DNA of 64,000 bases, from NCBI GenBank assembly GCA_039888615.1, contig JBDQQS010000013.1; one strand, given 5' to 3'. Position numbers and translations under genes: made by a program. This DNA comes from Flavimaribacter sp039888615. GTDB lineage: Bacteria; Pseudomonadota; Alphaproteobacteria; Rhizobiales; Rhizobiaceae. The notes beneath the pieces are model-generated. The model ran no database searches and was not told where the DNA came from. It worked only from the letters and a program-made list of their open reading frames with translations. Of the stretch, positions 45,785 through 54,289 are shown piece after piece (positions within the stretch are counted from its first letter, which is position 1; each line of letters opens with the position of its first letter).

Positions 45785-46078
45785 CGCTTTCGCCGGTCGT
45801 TTTGTGGCGCAAGAGCGCTCTTTTTCGCCAAACACCTTGCAATCATCACGGTTCGGTGTCATTTACGCCTCGTCGTACGCCGCGCGTAGATGACCGGACA
45901 ACGGATCAGCGGTAACAGATGCGACCCTGCAATTGTCCCCCAAGATCGTTGCCTGCACGCCGCGCCCCTGACGGGCGCCCCCGATTTGGCTGCCGATCTA
46001 CGCTGGTTTCCTGAAAGAAAAGAAGCAATAGCACCGCGTGAACCGGTCGATGGCCGCGCGCGGGCAGGAAAGACTGTT

Positions 46079-47545
46079 TTGACTACATTTAATGATCTCG
46101 GCCTCGCCGAGTCCGTCCTCAAGGCTGTGAAGTCTGAAGGATACGATACACCCACACCCATCCAGGCGCAGGCGATCCCCGTCATGATAGCCGGTCGCGA
46201 CGTTTTGGGAATCGCCCAGACCGGCACCGGCAAGACGGCGGCGTTTGTGCTGCCGCAGCTCGATCGGCTGGCGCGTGACCGCAGAAAGCCGCGCCCGAAA
46301 ACCGCCGCCGTTCTGATTCTTGCGCCGACCCGCGAACTGGCCGCTCAGATCGCCGATTCGATCCGGGCCTATGGCCGCGCGATCAAGCCATCGATCGCCA
46401 TTGTGATCGGCGGCGCTAAGCCCGGACCGCAAGTCCGCATGCTGGCTAACGGCGTCGACTTCATCGTCGCAACGCCTGGCCGCCTGCTCGACCACCTGGA
46501 ATCAGGCGTCGTCACTCTTCAGGACACCCGATCGGTCGTTCTTGACGAGGCCGACCAGATGCTGGACCTCGGATTCATGCCGACGATCCGCAAGATTCTC
46601 GGTCGCGTTCCCTCGCAACGACAGACCCTTTTGTTCTCGGCCACGATGCCGAAACAAATCCGCAGCCTCGCCAATGATTTCCTGTCGGATCCGGTGGAAG
46701 TATCTGTGGCGCCGGTCTCAAAGCCGATCACGCGCATCGATCAGAAGGTGGTGTTCCTCGACGGAAGGGCGAAACCCCGCACGCTCTCGACGATGCTCAA
46801 GGACGCCGCTGTCGAACGCGCGGTTGTATTTACCCGCACGAAACACGGCGCAGACCGGCTCTGCAAACAGCTTGACCGCGACGGCGTCCACGCCCAACCG
46901 ATCCACGGCAATCGCAGCCAGGGACAACGCGAGCGAACGCTTTCGGCTTTTCGCAGCGGCAAGCTTTCGACCCTGGTCGCAACCGATATCGCCGCAAGAG
47001 GCATCGACATCGACGATGTGACGCATGTCTTCAACTACGACCTTCCGAATGTTCCGGAAGTCTATGTGCATCGTATCGGGCGCACCGCTCGCGCGGGCAA
47101 GACCGGTCACGCCGTGGCGTTCTGTACGTCGGCCGAGCGCTCGCTACTGCGCGATATCGAGCGGCTGACGAACATTCGCATTCCGGTAATGGACGGGGCG
47201 GTCAACGACAATACACCGGATGTCGCTGACGACCGCCCGAGCGAAAAGCCGCATGGCGAACCGCATCGGGAGGCTGATGGCGCGCCGCTGGCGAAGAAGC
47301 GGAAGCCGCGTCACCGCAACAGGAACAAGGCGCGCGCCGAGGGCGACAAACCGATCGCGTTCGGCAAGCCGTCCGAACAGAACCGTCGTCGTCGCAAACG
47401 CGGCAAGCCGGCGGCGGAAAATCGTCCGCAGGAGGCCGCCCGCCCGCATGGTGGAAAGAAGAAGCACCGGAAGGGCAATCGTCCCGTCGCCGGCGGGCAG
47501 GAGTCCGCAGGCCTTAACCGGATGCTTGAGAAGGCCAGCCTCTGA
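46079..47545 (+). CDS. DEAD-box ATP-dependent RNA helicase
   Basis: 488 aa. All motifs in order: Q motif YDTPTPIQAQAIP, motif I AQTGTGKTAAF, Ia PTRELAAQI, Ib TPGRLLDHL, II VLDEADQML, III SATMP, V TDIAARGIDIDDV, VI YVHRIGRTARAGKTG. The last about 110 residues are very basic (KKRKPRHRNRNKARAEGDK) and probably bind RNA, as in RhlE/CsdA types. TTG 46079 is chosen: AGGAA at 46066-46070 precedes it and the family start (TTFNDLGLAE) follows. The about 290 bases upstream could carry a cold-shock leader, but I see no diagnostic element. Confidence 0.93.
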   Translation: MTTFNDLGLAESVLKAVKSEGYDTPTPIQAQAIPVMIAGRDVLGIAQTGTGKTAAFVLPQLDRLARDRRKPRPKTAAVLILAPTRELAAQIADSIRAYGRAIKPSIAIVIGGAKPGPQVRMLANGVDFIVATPGRLLDHLESGVVTLQDTRSVVLDEADQMLDLGFMPTIRKILGRVPSQRQTLLFSATMPKQIRSLANDFLSDPVEVSVAPVSKPITRIDQKVVFLDGRAKPRTLSTMLKDAAVERAVVFTRTKHGADRLCKQLDRDGVHAQPIHGNRSQGQRERTLSAFRSGKLSTLVATDIAARGIDIDDVTHVFNYDLPNVPEVYVHRIGRTARAGKTGHAVAFCTSAERSLLRDIERLTNIRIPVMDGAVNDNTPDVADDRPSEKPHGEPHREADGAPLAKKRKPRHRNRNKARAEGDKPIAFGKPSEQNRRRRKRGKPAAENRPQEAARPHGGKKKHRKGNRPVAGGQESAGLNRMLEKASL

Positions 47546-47578
47546 CGGGCAAGTGCGTAACACCATCACAACACAGAA

Positions 47579-47617
47579 GGGTCGCCGGAATCTGTTTCGG
47601 CGGCCCTTTCCGTTTTT
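47579..47617 (+). terminator. Rho-independent terminator after the helicase gene
   Basis: GGGTCGCCG pairs with CGGCGGCCC (one T-G wobble) around about ten bases, followed by TTTCCGTTTTT. Confidence 0.75.
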
Positions 47618-47707
47618 AGCGATCACTTTCAGTTCATTTCTACTGCCAATTTGTCTAAGCTACCGTAGATTGTCTTCCGTAGATCAATAAGAACGAGGAA
47701 TGAACGT

Positions 47708-47986
47708 ATGAAACGCCTCATTTATGCTGCGCTGGCGCCGTTGTTGTTTTCTGCCTGCCAGACCGTACCGACCTATGGCAATGTCAGCGATATCACCAAT
47801 CTGAACGGCGTCGCGCAGGCGCCTGCGTTCGCAGCCTTGCGAGACCGGGGTTATCAACGGGTGATCAATTTCGGGCAAACATCCGTCTGGTGGAACAGCA
47901 CTACCAGCACATGCGCTCAAATCACCGTGACCGGCGGAGGCGTTTCCGACGTCCAGTCCGTGCCTGCGAGCGATTGCAGCCGATAG
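47708..47986 (+). CDS. Small lipoprotein of unknown function
   Basis: 92 aa. Lipobox LLFSAC places the lipidated cysteine at residue 17. The mature part (FAALRDRGYQRVINFGQTSV, CAQITVTGGGVSDVQSV) has two further cysteines that could pair and looks like a small beta domain. Unrecognised beyond that. GAGGAA just upstream serves as ribosome-binding site. Confidence 0.7.
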   Translation: MKRLIYAALAPLLFSACQTVPTYGNVSDITNLNGVAQAPAFAALRDRGYQRVINFGQTSVWWNSTTSTCAQITVTGGGVSDVQSVPASDCSR

Positions 47987-48094
47987 GATTGGCAAATCGC
48001 TGCGCCTGACCTGTTCAGTGCGCGCGTCGTTCCGGACTTGAATAGCATTGGTGCTGGCCCATTTAAGGTCCCCTGTAACGCAGGGAGCTTTGTG

Positions 48095-49300
48095 ATGACG
48101 TCCAGCAGATATTTTATCGCCGGTATGGCGACCGTTTTCGCCATAGCGTTATCGCAGTCGGCGATCCTGGCTCAGGATTTCAACGCAATCCCGCCTAATG
48201 CTCCCTGGCAGGAGCCGGCCTTTCCTGAACAGACCCGCGCTCCGATCATCGACGATTCAATTGAACTGAAACAGGAGACCATCATCGATGGTCTGCGCAA
48301 TCCTTGGGGCGTGGACGAGTTGCCGGGCGGCGGCTGGATCATTACCGAGCGGCCCGGAACCATGCGTCTGGCGGGTCCGGAAGGTGCGCTTTCGCCGCCG
48401 ATCGGCGGCCTGCCCGAAGTCGATGCGCGGGGTCAGGGCGGATTGCTCGACGTTGTCGTAAGGGATGATTTCCAGTCGACGCGGCGCGTCTGGTGGAGCT
48501 ACGCCGAACCAAGAGGCGGCGGCGCCAACGCAACAGCCGTCGCGACAGGCGTCCTGTCGCCTTCTGGCAACGCCATGACAGAGGTTGAGGTCATCTTCCG
48601 CCAGGAACCGGCCTGGGTTTCGACAAAACATTACGGGTCGCGGCTTGTCTTCGACCGGGACGGGGCTCTCTTCGTAACGACAGGAGAGCGATCCGATCCG
48701 GAACCGCGTCAGCTGGCGCAGGATGTGGGAACAACGCTTGGCAAGGTCGTGCGGATCAATCCAGAGGGCGGCCCGGTCGCGGGCAATCCGGAAATTCCGG
48801 GCGGCTTGCCGGAGATCTGGTCCTACGGGCATCGAAACCTGCAATCGGCGGCGATAGCGCCGGACGGCGCATTGTGGACGGTGGAGCACGGGCCGCGCGG
48901 CGGCGACGAACTCAACCGGCCGGAACCGGGTCTAAACTATGGCTGGCCGGTGATTACCTATGGCGAAAACTACAGCGGCACGCGGGTCGGCGAGGGACTG
49001 ACACAGATGAAAGGCATGGAGCAGCCGGTCTACTACTGGGATCCGGTCATAGCGCCGAGCGGCATGGCTTTTTACGAAGGCGCGATGTTTCCCGGCTGGC
49101 GGGGCAGCGTGCTGATCGGCGGATTGCGCGGACAGGCCCTGGTCCGGCTGGTCATCGAGGGTGGGAAGGTCAAGGGCGAAGCCCGTTATCTACAGGGCGA
49201 GGCGCGCATTCGCGACGTCGACGTTGCACAGGACGGCGCTGTTATGATCCTGACGGACGGAAGCTCCGGCGCGCTTATCCGTCTCGAGCCGGACGTTTGA
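48095..49300 (+). CDS. PQQ-dependent aldose sugar dehydrogenase-like beta-propeller protein (YliI/Asd)
   Basis: 401 aa. Signal peptide YFIAGMATVFAIALSQSAIL. Soluble glucose-dehydrogenase family marks: GLRNPWGVDELPGGGWIITE, GGLLDVVV, STKHYGSRLVFDRDG (with the catalytic-region histidine), IWSYGHRNLQSAAIAPDGAL, WTVEHGPRGGDELNRPEPGL and NYGWPVITYG. Periplasmic oxidation of aldose sugars with PQQ is the known role of relatives. AGGGAG at 48082-48087 supports ATG 48095. Confidence 0.9.
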   Translation: MTSSRYFIAGMATVFAIALSQSAILAQDFNAIPPNAPWQEPAFPEQTRAPIIDDSIELKQETIIDGLRNPWGVDELPGGGWIITERPGTMRLAGPEGALSPPIGGLPEVDARGQGGLLDVVVRDDFQSTRRVWWSYAEPRGGGANATAVATGVLSPSGNAMTEVEVIFRQEPAWVSTKHYGSRLVFDRDGALFVTTGERSDPEPRQLAQDVGTTLGKVVRINPEGGPVAGNPEIPGGLPEIWSYGHRNLQSAAIAPDGALWTVEHGPRGGDELNRPEPGLNYGWPVITYGENYSGTRVGEGLTQMKGMEQPVYYWDPVIAPSGMAFYEGAMFPGWRGSVLIGGLRGQALVRLVIEGGKVKGEARYLQGEARIRDVDVAQDGAVMILTDGSSGALIRLEPDV

Positions 49301-49354
49301 CGAAAGAACGGCGCAGCCTTGAAAGACCCGGCGGCGCTCATCATATAGGGTTCC

Positions 49355-49399
49355 GGAAGGACGACCTTCCAACCTCCGTCAAATCAAATGGGACGACCC
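49355..49399 (+). promoter_or_regulatory. Guanidine-II (mini-ykkC) riboswitch
   Basis: Two hairpins with ACGA tetraloops: P1 GGAAGG-ACGA-CCTTCC (49355-49370, six perfect pairs) and P2 GGG-ACGA-CCC (49390-49399), joined by 19 bases. Paired ACGR-loop stem-loops are the defining structure of the guanidine-II class, in which two loops dock and bind two guanidinium ions. It lies directly ahead of a Gdx/SugE exporter; the putative GGTGA ribosome-binding site (49405-49409) is just after P2. Confidence 0.9.
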
Positions 49400-49414
49400 T
49401 GCATGGTGATAGTC

Positions 49415-49729
49415 ATGTCTTGGGTTATTCTGCTTTTCGCCGGCCTGTTCGAAGTCGTCTGGGCTTTTTCGATGAAACAGTCGGAGGGGTTTACGCGTCT
49501 TGCGCCGTCGCTCGTTACGCTCTCCGCGATGATTGTGTCATTTTCACTGCTCGCGCTGGCCATGCGCAGCCTTCCTCTCGGAACTGCATACATGATCTGG
49601 ACCGGTATCGGCGCGGTTGGCGCGCTTGTTGTCGGCGTGTTGTTTCTGGGAGAGGCTCTCACGCCGCTGCGCGTCTCGGCGGCGCTGTTGATCGTTGCAG
49701 GCATCGCGGTCATGAAGCTGAGCCATTGA
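49415..49729 (+). CDS. gdx: Guanidinium exporter Gdx (SugE), small multidrug resistance family
   Basis: 104 aa with four transmembrane helices. SMR glutamate in LLFAGLFEVVWAFSMK (residue 13 or so), and the Gdx/SugE-subtype stretch SLPLGTAYMIWTGIGAVGAL. Dimers exchange guanidinium for protons. ATG 49415 gives the standard SugE start (MSWVILLFAG); upstream ATGs at 49388 and 49403 fall in or next to the riboswitch. Control by the guanidine-II element is expected. It ends 14 bases from the convergent arsH. Confidence 0.93.
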   Translation: MSWVILLFAGLFEVVWAFSMKQSEGFTRLAPSLVTLSAMIVSFSLLALAMRSLPLGTAYMIWTGIGAVGALVVGVLFLGEALTPLRVSAALLIVAGIAVMKLSH

Positions 49730-49742
49730 AACGTAACTCGAA

Positions 49743-50465
49743 TCAGGAGCGCTGGTTAACCCGTTTTGACAGCTGTGCTGCGTCTTCCACGCGCTCCGAG
49801 TATCGATCAACCAGATAATCCGAGCGACCGCGCACCATCCAGGTAAATTTCACCAGTTCCTCGACCACGTCGACGATCCGGTTGTAATAGGCCGACGGCT
49901 TCATCCGGTCGTTTTCGTCGAACTCCAGGAACGCCTTTGCGACGGACGACTGGTTGGGGATGGTCACCATCCGCATCCAGCGCCCCAGCACGCGCATCTG
50001 ATTGATGGCGTTGAAACTCTGTGAACCGCCGCTGACCTGCATGACGGCGAGCGTCTTGCCCTGTGTCGGGCGCACGGCTCCCAGTGAAAGCGGTATCCAG
50101 TCGATCTGGGCCTTCATGATTCCGGTCATCGCGCCATGACGTTCGGGCGACACCCAGATCATGCCTTCCGACCAGGCGGCCAGCTCACGCAGTTCGCGCA
50201 CCTTTGGATGATCAGGCTCCTCTGCATCAGGCAACGGCAGGTCGCGCGGATCATAGATGCGTGTTTCGCAGCCGTGCCATTTCAGAAGGCGTTCTGCTTC
50301 CAGCGCGACCAGTTTGGAAAACGAGCGCTTCCTGAGGGAGCCGTATAACAGAAGTATGCGTGGAGGATGACCCGGGTCGTCGCCGCCTTTCAGATAGCCG
50401 GTTTCGACTGGCTGCATTCGCGCAAAGTCGATGTTCGGAAGGTCCTCTTCCACGGGATGCGTCAT
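49743..50465 (-). CDS. arsH: ArsH, NADPH-dependent FMN reductase
   Basis: 240 aa. Flavodoxin-like fold with FMN-binding LLLYGSLRKRSFSKLVALEA (near residues 38-57) and WVSPERHGAMTGIMKAQIDW (near 103-122), both characteristic of ArsH. It oxidises trivalent organoarsenicals and detoxifies quinones. Its ATG overlaps the acr3 stop (ATGA). Last gene of the ars operon. Confidence 0.95.
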   Translation of the reverse strand: MTHPVEEDLPNIDFARMQPVETGYLKGGDDPGHPPRILLLYGSLRKRSFSKLVALEAERLLKWHGCETRIYDPRDLPLPDAEEPDHPKVRELRELAAWSEGMIWVSPERHGAMTGIMKAQIDWIPLSLGAVRPTQGKTLAVMQVSGGSQSFNAINQMRVLGRWMRMVTIPNQSSVAKAFLEFDENDRMKPSAYYNRIVDVVEELVKFTWMVRGRSDYLVDRYSERVEDAAQLSKRVNQRS

Positions 50466-51544
50466 GCCTTTTGCGTTGCGTTTGTTTCGTACCAGACCTT
50501 GCTCCGGTTCACGACGCCGACGAGGGCAAGCATCACGGGAACCTCGATCAGCACGCCGACCACTGTCGCCAGTGCCGCGCCTGAATGGATTCCGAAAAGG
50601 CTGATCGCGGTCGCCACGGCAAGTTCAAAGAAATTGCTGGCGCCGATAAGGGCTGACGGCCCCGCAATGCAATGGGCTTCGCCGACACGGCGGTTGAGCC
50701 AGTAGGCGAAGCCGAAGATGAAAACCGTCTGCATTAGGATAGGCACGGCGATAAGAGCGATAATGATGGGCTGGGCCACGATCTGGCCACCCTGAAAGGC
50801 AAAAAGCAGGACGACCGTCAAAAGCAGCGCGCTGATCGACATCGGCTGGACGGCGTCAGTGAATGCGGCGAGTTTCGACCCGTCGCCGCCGTTCAGCACC
50901 CGCCGCAGAAGCTGGGCGATGACGACTGGGACGACGATGAACAAAATCACAGAAATAAACAGCGTTTCCCAAGGCACGGTTATGGCGGAAACGCCCAGCA
51001 GCAGGGCCACAATCGGGGCAAACAGCACGATCATGATGGCGTCGTTCAGTGCGACCTGGCTAAGCGTGAAGGCGGGATCGCCGCGCGTAAGGTTGCTCCA
51101 TACGAAGACCATTGCCGTGCAGGGAGCGGCGCCAAGAAGGATGAGCCCGGCGATATAGCTGTCGATCTGGTCCGCCGGCAGGAACGGGCGGAAGAGCCAG
51201 CCGAGAAACAGCCACCCGAAAAGCACCATGCTGAAAGGTTTGACGGCCCAGTTCGCCAAAAGCGTGACGCTGATGCCTCGCCAGTGATTGCCAACCTGAC
51301 GCATTGCTGTGAAGTCGATCTTCATCAGCATTGGAATGATCATGAGCCATATCAACACGGCAACCGGAAGATTGACCTTGGCGAATTCCATGGCGGAAAG
51401 CGCAGAAAACAATCCGGGAAACAGTTTGCCGAGAACTATCCCGCCGACGATGGAAAGAGCGACCCAGGCGGTGAGCCACTTGTCGAAGAAGCTAATATGG
51501 GGCGATGGCTCGTCGGCTCCGGCGGCATTGTCATTTGCTGTCAT
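50462..51544 (-). CDS. acr3: Arsenite efflux permease Acr3
   Basis: 360 aa, ten hydrophobic helices. Conserved GLILLGAAPCTAMVFVWSNL with the essential cysteine in helix 4, and GASNFFELAVATAISLFG with the conserved glutamate in helix 9. It exports As(OH)2O- in exchange for protons. ATG 51544 is preceded by a weak site; an upstream in-frame extension overlaps arsC and is unlikely. Confidence 0.95.
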   Translation of the reverse strand: MTANDNAAGADEPSPHISFFDKWLTAWVALSIVGGIVLGKLFPGLFSALSAMEFAKVNLPVAVLIWLMIIPMLMKIDFTAMRQVGNHWRGISVTLLANWAVKPFSMVLFGWLFLGWLFRPFLPADQIDSYIAGLILLGAAPCTAMVFVWSNLTRGDPAFTLSQVALNDAIMIVLFAPIVALLLGVSAITVPWETLFISVILFIVVPVVIAQLLRRVLNGGDGSKLAAFTDAVQPMSISALLLTVVLLFAFQGGQIVAQPIIIALIAVPILMQTVFIFGFAYWLNRRVGEAHCIAGPSALIGASNFFELAVATAISLFGIHSGAALATVVGVLIEVPVMLALVGVVNRSKVWYETNATQKA

Positions 51545-51572
51545 TGTTCGGTCTCTAGTGAATGCTGAATGT

Positions 51573-52082
51573 TCAGGATTTGCCGATATCGGAGAGGCGC
51601 TTTCGGAGGGACAACTTGTCCAGGCTATGGATCGGCAGCGAACAGAAAATCGTGATGCGCTGGTTGAGCATGCGATAGGTGTCCGCAAAGGCGAGCGCGA
51701 TTTCCGTGTCCGACCCTTCGACGGCCGCCGGGTCGGGAACGCCCCAATGAGCGGTCATCGGCTGTCCCGGCCAAACCGGGCAACTTTCCTGAGCTGCGTT
51801 GTCGCAGACAGTGAAAACGAAATCCATCTCCGGCGCGCCGGGCTCGGCGAATTCCAGCCAGTCCTTCGAGCGCGCAAAGGAGGTGTCGTAATTGGCTTTT
51901 TTCAGCAGGGCGATCGCCTGCGGGTGAACATCGCCTTTCGGCTGCGAGCCGGCCGAATAGGCGCGGAACCTGCCGGCGCCCTCACGGTTCAATATCGCTT
52001 CGGCAAGGATTGAGCGCGCGGAGTTTCCGGTGCACAGGAAAAGCACGTTGAAGATCTTGTTGTCGTCCATCTTTTTCTCCAT
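51573..52082 (-). CDS. arsC: Arsenate reductase ArsC (low-molecular-weight phosphatase, thioredoxin type)
   Basis: 169 aa. P-loop FLCTGNSARSILAEAIL (CX5R at about 17-23) and the redox pair in VCDNAAQESCPVWPG. Reduces arsenate to arsenite for export by Acr3. Start at 52082 overlaps the last base of arsR; an internal ATG at 52070 is an alternative. Confidence 0.93.
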   Translation of the reverse strand: MEKKMDDNKIFNVLFLCTGNSARSILAEAILNREGAGRFRAYSAGSQPKGDVHPQAIALLKKANYDTSFARSKDWLEFAEPGAPEMDFVFTVCDNAAQESCPVWPGQPMTAHWGVPDPAAVEGSDTEIALAFADTYRMLNQRITIFCSLPIHSLDKLSLRKRLSDIGKS

Positions 52083-52414
52083 CAGCAGTCGCAGACGATA
52101 GCGTCAAGCACGGGTTCGCAGAGTTCGGGTTTTCCGCCGCAGCAATCTTCCATCAAGAAGGCGAGAAGTCCGCGGATGCCATCGAAATCGGCGAAGTATC
52201 GGATCGATCGGCCCTCGCGTTCGTTGCGGACCAGGCCGGACCTCAGGAGAATATTGAGATTGGTCGACATGGTGTTCTGGCGCACGCCCAGCACGTCGCC
52301 GATCTCGCCCGCATTCATCCCGGTCTGACCGGCCTTGATCAACAGGCGTAAAACCTCAACACGGGTTTCCTGGCTGAGAGCGGAGAACACAAAAAGTGAC
52401 TGAGTCATATCCAT
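52082..52414 (-). CDS. arsR: Arsenical-responsive repressor ArsR
   Basis: 110 aa. Winged helix with recognition region MNAGEIGDVLGVRQNTMSTN, then LRSGLVRNEREGRSIRYF. The E. coli-type metal motif in the DNA-binding helix is absent; instead Cys91, Cys92 and Cys99 plus Cys108/Cys110 cluster at the C-terminus, as in the Acidithiobacillus-type ArsR with a C-terminal As(III) site. Represses its own operon arsR-arsC-acr3-arsH. Confidence 0.93.
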   Translation of the reverse strand: MDMTQSLFVFSALSQETRVEVLRLLIKAGQTGMNAGEIGDVLGVRQNTMSTNLNILLRSGLVRNEREGRSIRYFADFDGIRGLLAFLMEDCCGGKPELCEPVLDAIVCDC

Positions 52415-52441
52415 ATATCATGAATAATAGATATATTATTC
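52413..52441. promoter_or_regulatory. Likely ArsR operator/promoter
   Basis: Two overlapping perfect inverted repeats at the arsR start: ATATATC (52413-52419) with GATATAT (52430-52436), and GAATAAT (52422-52428) with ATTATTC (52435-52441). The AT-rich block lies immediately ahead of the arsR ATG and would overlap the -10 region. Confidence 0.6.
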
Positions 52442-52559
52442 AACGTCAACCGCCACGAATGATTCAAGGCGAAGTTTCTGATGAGGGCCAGGTCGATCGC
52501 GTTGCTTGCTGATTGGCGATGTTGCGGGAACGATCAGCCTTGAACCGGCGTCAGAACCT

Positions 52560-53525
52560 TCATTCCGGGTGTGACATCAACCGCCATCTGAATGCCGCGA
52601 AATCGACATGGAATTGCAGGCGTCGAAGCAATCTTGCCCCGCGATTTTCCCTGAAAAAGCGGATGCGCCTGTCGGCGAGATCAACAACTACAAACCACCG
52701 TCCAATGACGCCCGGTTCTCCGGTTGGAGGCCCCACCGGACGGGGCGTCCCGATAATGGCGATATGTTTGCCGTCGTCATTAAGCGTAAGAAATGTGCGA
52801 TACTGAACGAGCGGCGCCTTGCGCATGTGATCGACGGCTCGATCAAATGTCCAGTCTTGTCGAACCGATAGTTCGATGTCTTTCGCCGCGACATAGGAAC
52901 CGGATCCCGGTTGCTGCGGAATTGAGGCGCCGACCCCGCGCAGAAGCGCGTCAAGCTCGTTCTCAACAAGATCGCCGCTGGCGCGCGCGAAGGCGAGCGA
53001 CCAGGACAATCTCGTTCCGTAGTCGGTGAAAGGCAGTCGTCTCTGTCCGACAATGTCGCCCTCGTCGATGCCTTCGGAAAGACGGTGCAGGGTAATTCCG
53101 CCAAACTCGTCCGCTTTGCCGTGCAGGACAAGTGATTCAATCGGGCCGGGGCCGCGATAATCGGGAAGCATCGCCGGGTGAAGGTTGAAAGCCCGGTCAG
53201 GAAAGCGATCGAGCAACTCCAACGGAAATATCACGTGGCTGCCGGTGCAGAGAAGCGCGTCCGCGGGACTGCTCTGATCGAACAAGGCGCCCAATTCGTT
53301 CTTCTTTACGCCGCTGATGTTTCTAACGCTTATTCCATACCGTTCAATCACCGTGCAGGCGTCGTAGCCTGCGGGAAGAAGCAGCCGCTTGACGAAGCTC
53401 GGATGCCTTTCAAAGGATTTTGGCGCTGTGGTCCAGATCTCCGCTATCTCGTGGCCGCGCTTTATCAGGTCCGTTATCGCACGAGCTGACATGTACCGGC
53501 CGTCGCCAACGATCAGGAACTTCAT
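52560..53525 (-). CDS. Formyltransferase family protein (methionyl-tRNA formyltransferase-like), substrate unknown
   Basis: 321 aa. N10-formyltetrahydrofolate transferase fold: catalytic Asn114 and His116 in RAFNLHPAMLPDYRGPGPIE, and Asp154 in SEGIDEGDIVG. The C-terminal part lacks an obvious tRNA-binding OB domain, so it resembles sugar or small-molecule formyltransferases more than Fmt. No sugar-nucleotide or NRPS genes adjoin. ATG 53525 preceded by AAGG. Confidence 0.75.
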   Translation of the reverse strand: MKFLIVGDGRYMSARAITDLIKRGHEIAEIWTTAPKSFERHPSFVKRLLLPAGYDACTVIERYGISVRNISGVKKNELGALFDQSSPADALLCTGSHVIFPLELLDRFPDRAFNLHPAMLPDYRGPGPIESLVLHGKADEFGGITLHRLSEGIDEGDIVGQRRLPFTDYGTRLSWSLAFARASGDLVENELDALLRGVGASIPQQPGSGSYVAAKDIELSVRQDWTFDRAVDHMRKAPLVQYRTFLTLNDDGKHIAIIGTPRPVGPPTGEPGVIGRWFVVVDLADRRIRFFRENRGARLLRRLQFHVDFAAFRWRLMSHPE

Positions 53526-53765
53526 GGAGACCTTGTTACCGCCTCGCCGGCTTTCTGGAAAGTCCATGCGGACTTTTCGCATGGCCATGGGCGACGGCTG
53601 CTTATTGCCGGCCCGATTTCCCGCCGGGTCAAAGACGCCCCGCTGGTCCGTCTTGGGTGAACGGCGCCTGAACGGGAGGTTCAGCGTGCGTTCCGAAAGC
53701 GCTTGCTAGAACCGTCATCGTTGACAACCCGCGGGGGATGCCCGCTCAATCAGGAGAGTACCAAA

Positions 53766-54200
53766 ATGACCAACACCTTCATCAAGACGACCGCCGCCGC
53801 CGCCATCGCCATCGTTACGGCCCTGCCGGCTTTCGCCAACAGCCTTTCTATCGAACAGTATGGTTGGGGCAACGCCGCAGGCGGCGCGCAAAGCGGCTTC
53901 AACAACGCCATCGGCGTCTTTCAGAATGGCGCATGGAACAGTTCCGTGACCCAGCAGAATGGCTCCAACAACGTTTCGGCCACTGGCCAGCAGGGTGTGA
54001 ACAACGCTGCTGACACCTGGCAGAACGGCCACAACAACGCGGCTGGCGTAGGCCAGTTCGGCGCCAACCACAGCGCTGTCATGTCCCAGGACGGAAACGG
54101 CAATGTCGCAGCTGGCGTTCAGGTGGGCGATGGCTGTAACGCCGGCGTTTCGCAGTCAGGCGGCGGCAACGTCGCAGCCTTCGTGCAGACCTGCCCCTGA
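53766..54200 (+). CDS. Curlin-repeat amyloid protein (CsgA/CsgB-like)
   Basis: 144 aa. Signal peptide ending LPAFA. The mature protein is a run of about eight 17-22 residue curlin-like repeats with the pattern QxGxxNxxxxxQ (GGAQSGFNNAIGVFQNGAWN; SVTQQNGSNNVSATGQQGVN). It is expected to be secreted and to polymerise into amyloid fibres. Two cysteines near the C-terminus are unusual for CsgA. AGGAGAG precedes ATG 53766. First of three genes with csgH and a second curlin. Confidence 0.88.
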   Translation: MTNTFIKTTAAAAIAIVTALPAFANSLSIEQYGWGNAAGGAQSGFNNAIGVFQNGAWNSSVTQQNGSNNVSATGQQGVNNAADTWQNGHNNAAGVGQFGANHSAVMSQDGNGNVAAGVQVGDGCNAGVSQSGGGNVAAFVQTCP

Positions 54201-54226
54201 GGCCCGCGCAATGCAAAGAGGCGACC

Positions 54227-54256
54227 GGCCGAGGGGGATGAACATCGCTCTCGGCC
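54227..54256 (+). repeat. Intercistronic hairpin between curlin and csgH
   Basis: GGCCGAG / CTCGGCC, seven perfect pairs around a 16-base loop, with no following T tract. It could stabilise the upstream mRNA or partly attenuate transcription. Confidence 0.45.
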
Positions 54257-54289
54257 ATTCGTCGTCATAAACACAAGGAGATTTTCACA

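Noticed and set aside
45785..46078. Leader ahead of the DEAD-box helicase considered as a structured cold-shock or riboswitch element
   Set aside because: No diagnostic stem-loop set could be recognised by eye; only the ribosome-binding site is supported.
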